From WRMS01 sp038562165 (GTDB taxonomy: Bacteria > Bacillota > Peptococcia > DRI-13 > UBA5745): DNA of 64,000 nt. A model generated the notes under the pieces. The model did no database searches. It saw only the letters and a list, made by a program, of their open reading frames with translations, and was not told where the DNA came from. Below, piece after piece: positions 60,313 through 64,000 of the stretch. The first letter of the stretch is position 1. Each line of letters begins with the position of its first letter. The position numbers and the translations under genes are program-made. The stretch is taken from NCBI GenBank assembly GCA_038562165.1, contig JBCFAO010000006.1, forward strand, positions 1-64,000, in the 5' to 3' direction.

Positions 60313-61569
60313 CTATAAACAGGTTATTTCCTGCTTGTTTTGATCATAATTCACTTGGTAGTCAAAGGCCTCCAGTACGGCCCGGAAAGGCAAATATATG
60401 CGGCCTTCTTTGTTCAAGGCAGGGGCGTCGGTAAGTACCTCATAATGAATACCGGCCTTGCTGAGAGAAAGGTTTTCAGCCCCTACAGCAATCTGGAGGG
60501 TAATGTCTTCTTTCTTTAAGGTAGCTGTCTGGCTATCTTGATCCCAGATGATCTCGGCGCCAAGGGCATCCCCCATATCTCTGACGCTGAGGAAAACCCG
60601 GTCCTTCTCCAGAAAAGCAGGGGCGATAGCAGAAAGCAGCTCACCATCTACCGTGTAAAAAGGGCTGTCCACAGTGAAAACCAGTTTAGGAGAGGGAGCG
60701 GTGAAGTTGAGGGTAAGGAAAGCTTTAGGTGCAGAGGAGTCATTATCCCGGGCCTCCAGTGTATAGCTGCCGGCTTTGGTAGCACTTATGCTGACCTGAG
60801 CCTTACCCTCGCTATCCGTTGTAGCTGTTGTCGCTGATAAGGAAGCTCCCTCGCCGCCGGTTATGCTGAAATAAATATTCTTGCCGCTGAGGTTAGCACC
60901 ACTGCCGCTATCGGTGGCATAGGCTACTACCGTATACGCTGCTGCTCCGTTAGCCGGAAGGTTTTGGACAGAGCCGCTGACAGCCAGCTGGATTTTGGTC
61001 TTACTATCCTCCTCGGCTGATGGACTGCCAATGGTGGTTTGCTGAATAATATGGCTTAGATCGCAGCCGTCGGGAAAAGAAGTTTGACGAACAAAGGCTT
61101 TAGTGCAGTCGGGGTGGAGCCCCAAGGCAAATTCCGGATTGCCTGCAACAGTGGATACAGCCTTCATGGTAAAATGCAGGGTTCGAGCTAAGGTGCCTTC
61201 AGCGCCTGCCTTACTGTCTGCAACTACTTGATTTAAAGGGATCTCACCATCGCTGCCCACCGGGATCCAGGCGCCGGCGGCATTTTGAAAAAAGAAACTG
61301 TCTATGCTGCGGCTGGAGGCCACATAAATACTGCCACTTAAAGCTGAATCGTTTTCCGAAACCAGCAGCACCTCAAATTCTATGCCCTCACTGTCGGGAG
61401 TGACGGTAGATACTGCAGAAGTAGAAGCCTTGGTAAGCATAAAGGTCGAAGTGTAGGTGCTGGGAGCAGCTGCCGCTAACGAGGCAGGGGCTATGGCCAG
61501 GCTGGACAGAAGCAAACCTGATGCCAGTACATAAGGTAAAATTCTAGTCTGAGATAAAGTTTTTTTCAT
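60313..61569 (-). CDS. third, shorter S-layer-like protein
   Basis: 418 residues. Signal peptide, an N-terminal domain related to that of protein A ('SGSIYVASSRSIDSFFFQNAAGAWIPV' matches 'MIYVASSRPDATTFFYEKGDKWI'), one Ig-like domain ('LSGKNIYFSITGGEGASL' ... 'GKAQVSISATKAGSY') and the C-terminal copper-amine-oxidase-N-like domain ending 'RIYLPFRAVLEAFDYQVNYDQ'. It lacks the central 350 residues of A and B. Its leader is unrelated to theirs. GGAAAGGAG precedes ATG 61569. Confidence 0.82.
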   Translation of the reverse strand: MKKTLSQTRILPYVLASGLLLSSLAIAPASLAAAAPSTYTSTFMLTKASTSAVSTVTPDSEGIEFEVLLVSENDSALSGSIYVASSRSIDSFFFQNAAGAWIPVGSDGEIPLNQVVADSKAGAEGTLARTLHFTMKAVSTVAGNPEFALGLHPDCTKAFVRQTSFPDGCDLSHIIQQTTIGSPSAEEDSKTKIQLAVSGSVQNLPANGAAAYTVVAYATDSGSGANLSGKNIYFSITGGEGASLSATTATTDSEGKAQVSISATKAGSYTLEARDNDSSAPKAFLTLNFTAPSPKLVFTVDSPFYTVDGELLSAIAPAFLEKDRVFLSVRDMGDALGAEIIWDQDSQTATLKKEDITLQIAVGAENLSLSKAGIHYEVLTDAPALNKEGRIYLPFRAVLEAFDYQVNYDQNKQEITCL

Positions 61570-61751
61570 TATTTTCTCCTTTCCACCGGCCTGGATAGAT
61601 TAATAGTATTCTAAAGGGAGATGGCTCTGAAAGCGGCCGGTAATGGGTTAATGCTATTTTAATATAAAGTCGGGCAGGAGAACAGTGGATTAAAGGAATG
61701 ATAACAAATTGTTCATGACTTGTTTACTGTTTTCTGCCAATGGGGCTAGTA

Positions 61752-61789
61752 AATCAAAAATGCTGCTGCAAATCCTATTGCAGCAGCAT
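61752..61789 (-). terminator. terminator of the YdcF-like gene
   Basis: ATGCTGCTGCAA (61760-61771) pairs exactly with 61778-61789; T5 follows on the minus strand. It also separates it from the promoter region of the third S-layer-like gene. Confidence 0.85.
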
Positions 61790-61822
61790 GGAGATAATTA
61801 ATTATGGTCTTTAGTAGCCTAC

Positions 61823-62647
61823 TTACCGCCCCAGCCAGGCCAACAGCACCTTGGGATGCTCCCGGATGAAATAATTGGCGCTGAGGAAACCGTCGGAGGG
61901 TGTAATCACACACATCTTAGCGATATCCAACCCCTCCCGCTTGGCGTAGAGTCTGCCCCGGTGCAATTGGTACTCGTGGCCGGCCAGGCCCACGGTGGCT
62001 TGCTGGCTGCTGCCCTGAAGCTCTTCCACAACAGCCTTGGCCTCCCGGATAACCTGCTTAGTATCTGTCGAGCCATCGGCCAAGTATAGCCTTTCCCCGC
62101 TGATGCCGCCAGCTTCCAGATAGTCGGCCATATAAAGGGCGGTGCTTTGGGAAGCTTCCTCATAGACGCCGCCGGTGAGAATGGCTTTGGCCTCCGGATA
62201 TTGCTTAAGATAGCTGGCTACCGGCTCCAATAAATGGTTGAGAATCCGCCGGTCACTGTCGGCGGATAATTCTGCGCCCAAAACGATAATATCCTGGCCG
62301 GACATCAAAGGATTGCGCTTCGTCTCCGATAAAAGAGAGGTGGTGGTCATGGCCAGACTGGCAAAATAAAGAATCAGCAGCACCCATAGCCCATGGAAGA
62401 CCAACTTGCCAGGATGGTTGTTGGCCTTATCCTGAGCCCACAAGCCCAGGATGCCCAATATGATAAAGATAACGCCTATAATCGGCAGGTAGGTCAGCAG
62501 AAAGCGAATGTCCGGCTGCCGGGAAGGGGATAGACGGTAGAGGAGAGGAAGCAATAGCAAAGGTATGCCTAGCACAAAGTAGCTATATTTCTTAAACAAA
62601 CGAAGGATATTTTCTTTGGTGGTAAGCCTTTGATCCCAAGTCGTCAT
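61823..62647 (-). CDS. YdcF/SanA-like DUF218 membrane protein
   Basis: 274 residues. Three N-terminal membrane helices (about 20-40, 45-65, 75-105), then a DUF218 domain: 'DIIVLGAELSADSDRRILNHLL', 'AILTGG', 'STALYMADYLEAGGIS', 'ADGSTDTKQVIREAKAVV'. Family members affect envelope permeability or wall synthesis by an unknown mechanism. 30 bp downstream of the stalk-type gene, same strand. Confidence 0.8.
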   Translation of the reverse strand: MTTWDQRLTTKENILRLFKKYSYFVLGIPLLLLPLLYRLSPSRQPDIRFLLTYLPIIGVIFIILGILGLWAQDKANNHPGKLVFHGLWVLLILYFASLAMTTTSLLSETKRNPLMSGQDIIVLGAELSADSDRRILNHLLEPVASYLKQYPEAKAILTGGVYEEASQSTALYMADYLEAGGISGERLYLADGSTDTKQVIREAKAVVEELQGSSQQATVGLAGHEYQLHRGRLYAKREGLDIAKMCVITPSDGFLSANYFIREHPKVLLAWLGR

Positions 62648-62677
62648 GTCTGTGTCCTAGCCATCCCCTCTATAAAA

Positions 62678-64000
62678 TTAATAGACTATCCTAATTTTGC
62701 CCTCCTGGCCCCACCATAATACGGTGGCGCCAAATTCTGTGGTAATGTATCGCAGGGGAACCAGCATCCGGCCATTGATCACATAAGGAGCCTGGCTGCT
62801 GCCGCTGATGGTTTTGCCTTCGGTAATGTAAATGGTTTTGCTGCCGTAGGAGATGGTGGCAGAACGGATAGACTCATGCCAATTGACGCTGGCCCCCATT
62901 TTCTCGAAGACGGAACGCAAAGGAACCATGGTGGCCCCCCGATAGATCAAAGGTGCAGGATTAACTGTGCTGGATTCGCCGTCGGAATGAATAATCTGCA
63001 TGGAATTGATAGTCAAATCCACCCATTGTACGGGGGTTCCTCTGGTACCCAAACCAAAACGGCCGGTGCCATTGAGAAGATAAGAAAAGCTGCTGTTGGC
63101 AGGGCTATATACGCCGCCCAGGAGGTCCAGGGAGTTGCCGTTATCTTTGAAAGCGGTGAGCCGCTTGAGATCCCACTCCGTAAAGCCCAGGTTATTTAAA
63201 TAAAGTACGGCGGTGACGGGAGAACCCAGTTCCATGTCTTGCAGATTGCTGCCGGGAACCCGCAACTGTACAGAAAAATTATAATCCTTATAAGGCAGAA
63301 TAGCAATCTGTTTATCGCCGAAACGGCTGGGGCCATAGCCCACCGGCCGGGAATCGTAAGGATTCAGGGTCATTTGTATAGTGGCGTCGGCGCTGACATT
63401 GGCCTGATTGGCAATGGCTCTGAGGTTTTTTGGCTCAATAGTCAGATTGCCGAAATCATGGGAAAGAATCAGCTTTTGATTTTGGCCGGCCAATTGGGCC
63501 AAAAGACCGGGACTGAAGGTAGCCTTGCCGTCGGTAAAGCGGGTCATATCCACCACGGCATTGCTGCTGCGGCCGCTGAGAGCCGTTTGCAGGGCGGCAT
63601 CACCATTATTGGCGGCGGTAGCTCCCGGCCGGTTTTCCGCCGACTGCCAAACCGTAATGGGGACAGAAGCTTTATAGAAAGAGAGGCTCATTTTCTCATA
63701 TTGAGTAATTTGGTAATCGGATAAAGACAGGCTTACTACGAAATTATCCCGGCCGGCTTTTTGAGCAATGACCATAAAACGATGATCTTCCCGCTGCAAT
63801 TGTACGGGGCTGTCTTTGCCTAACTCCACCTGGGCGGTGATTAATTTTGGCGGCACCTGATTGTTGGGATTGGTCGAGGTAGTGAGATTGACGAAGGGAA
63901 TGGCTTTTTGGTCACCGGGGGAGAGGCTGATGGCATCGATATCCTTGATCACCAGAGAAGCTGGCCGGATGGCGCTGGCTTCATAAATAAAGTTGCCGGC
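62678..64000 (-). CDS. stalk-type (copper-amine-oxidase-N-like) surface protein, 5' end outside window
   Basis: 440 codons are visible and the frame is still open at the right edge, so the protein is longer. The first GTG (63952) is internal. Two beta-rich modules of about 130 residues precede a C-terminal copper-amine-oxidase-N-like domain with 'YRGATMVPLRSVFEKMGASVNWHE' and 'NGRMLVPLRYITTEFGATVLWW'. Same domain as the proteins at 41389, 49119, 55718 and 60313. Confidence 0.8.
   Translation of the reverse strand, partial: AGNFIYEASAIRPASLVIKDIDAISLSPGDQKAIPFVNLTTSTNPNNQVPPKLITAQVELGKDSPVQLQREDHRFMVIAQKAGRDNFVVSLSLSDYQITQYEKMSLSFYKASVPITVWQSAENRPGATAANNGDAALQTALSGRSSNAVVDMTRFTDGKATFSPGLLAQLAGQNQKLILSHDFGNLTIEPKNLRAIANQANVSADATIQMTLNPYDSRPVGYGPSRFGDKQIAILPYKDYNFSVQLRVPGSNLQDMELGSPVTAVLYLNNLGFTEWDLKRLTAFKDNGNSLDLLGGVYSPANSSFSYLLNGTGRFGLGTRGTPVQWVDLTINSMQIIHSDGESSTVNPAPLIYRGATMVPLRSVFEKMGASVNWHESIRSATISYGSKTIYITEGKTISGSSQAPYVINGRMLVPLRYITTEFGATVLWWGQEGKIRIVY

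Overview
The window looks like chromosome of an anaerobic, endospore-forming member of the Bacillota (Clostridia). It encodes SpoIIID, a LytM/SpoIIQ-like protease, a 2-oxoacid:ferredoxin oxidoreductase, several Fe-S proteins and an Isc operon. Gram-positive style ribosome sites and frequent TTG starts occur throughout. I could not fix the genus. Most of the window is moderately GC-rich, but about 1-6.5 kb is clearly AT-rich and looks acquired.

0-6.6 kb is an accessory island. It holds a remnant of an integrative-element primase gene and one leftward operon: DUF1413 protein, SPPY-type DNA methylase, BglII/BstYI-like protein, ParB-like protein, SNF2 ATPase and DUF3883 nuclease-like protein. I read this as a candidate defence system. 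It has its own promoter and terminators and lies beside a tRNA-Ser that has lost its 5' half. 6.7-16 kb carries an M23 peptidase, korA-like/korB-like genes, an ABC exporter divergent from a TetR regulator, a UMF1-type MFS gene and a 230-bp MITE-like insertion with an 11-bp target duplication. 16.3-24.3 kb has a LexA-like S24 regulator, a radical SAM/DUF4130 DNA-repair pair, a two-way ribbon-helix-helix switch controlling a TctCBA transporter operon, and spoIIID.

24.3-41 kb is mostly housekeeping: an SSS symporter, D-Ala-D-Ala carboxypeptidase, RmuC, a Fur-family regulator, a thioesterase, a Crp-like regulator, HlyIII, iscR-iscS-iscU, mutM, upp, a DUF362 ferredoxin protein and mbl. An odd intergenic array of six 20-bp repeats (3 + 3 inverted, 40/41-bp period) lies at 33.8-34.1 kb. 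41-49 kb turns to the envelope: a copper-amine-oxidase-N-like protein, an LCP protein, a flavoprotein plus PyrK-like pair, a dGTPase-like HD protein and a WecG/TagA glycosyltransferase.

49-58 kb is the most interesting part. Two paralogous S-layer-like genes face away from each other and share a nearly identical 322-bp leader (with a conserved 31-codon upstream ORF), signal peptide, C-terminal domain and terminator. The copies are inverted and flank a 3.6-kb segment holding putP, an IS110/Piv-family DEDD recombinase with a two-stem-loop noncoding region in front of it (bridge-RNA-like), and one strong promoter pointing at only one surface gene. The other surface gene shows no promoter and sits behind a terminator. 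The layout fits an invertible on/off switch for the surface layer; that is an inference. 58-64 kb continues with surface genes: a TolC-like protein, a third smaller S-layer paralogue, a YdcF-like protein and a stalk-type protein running off the right edge.
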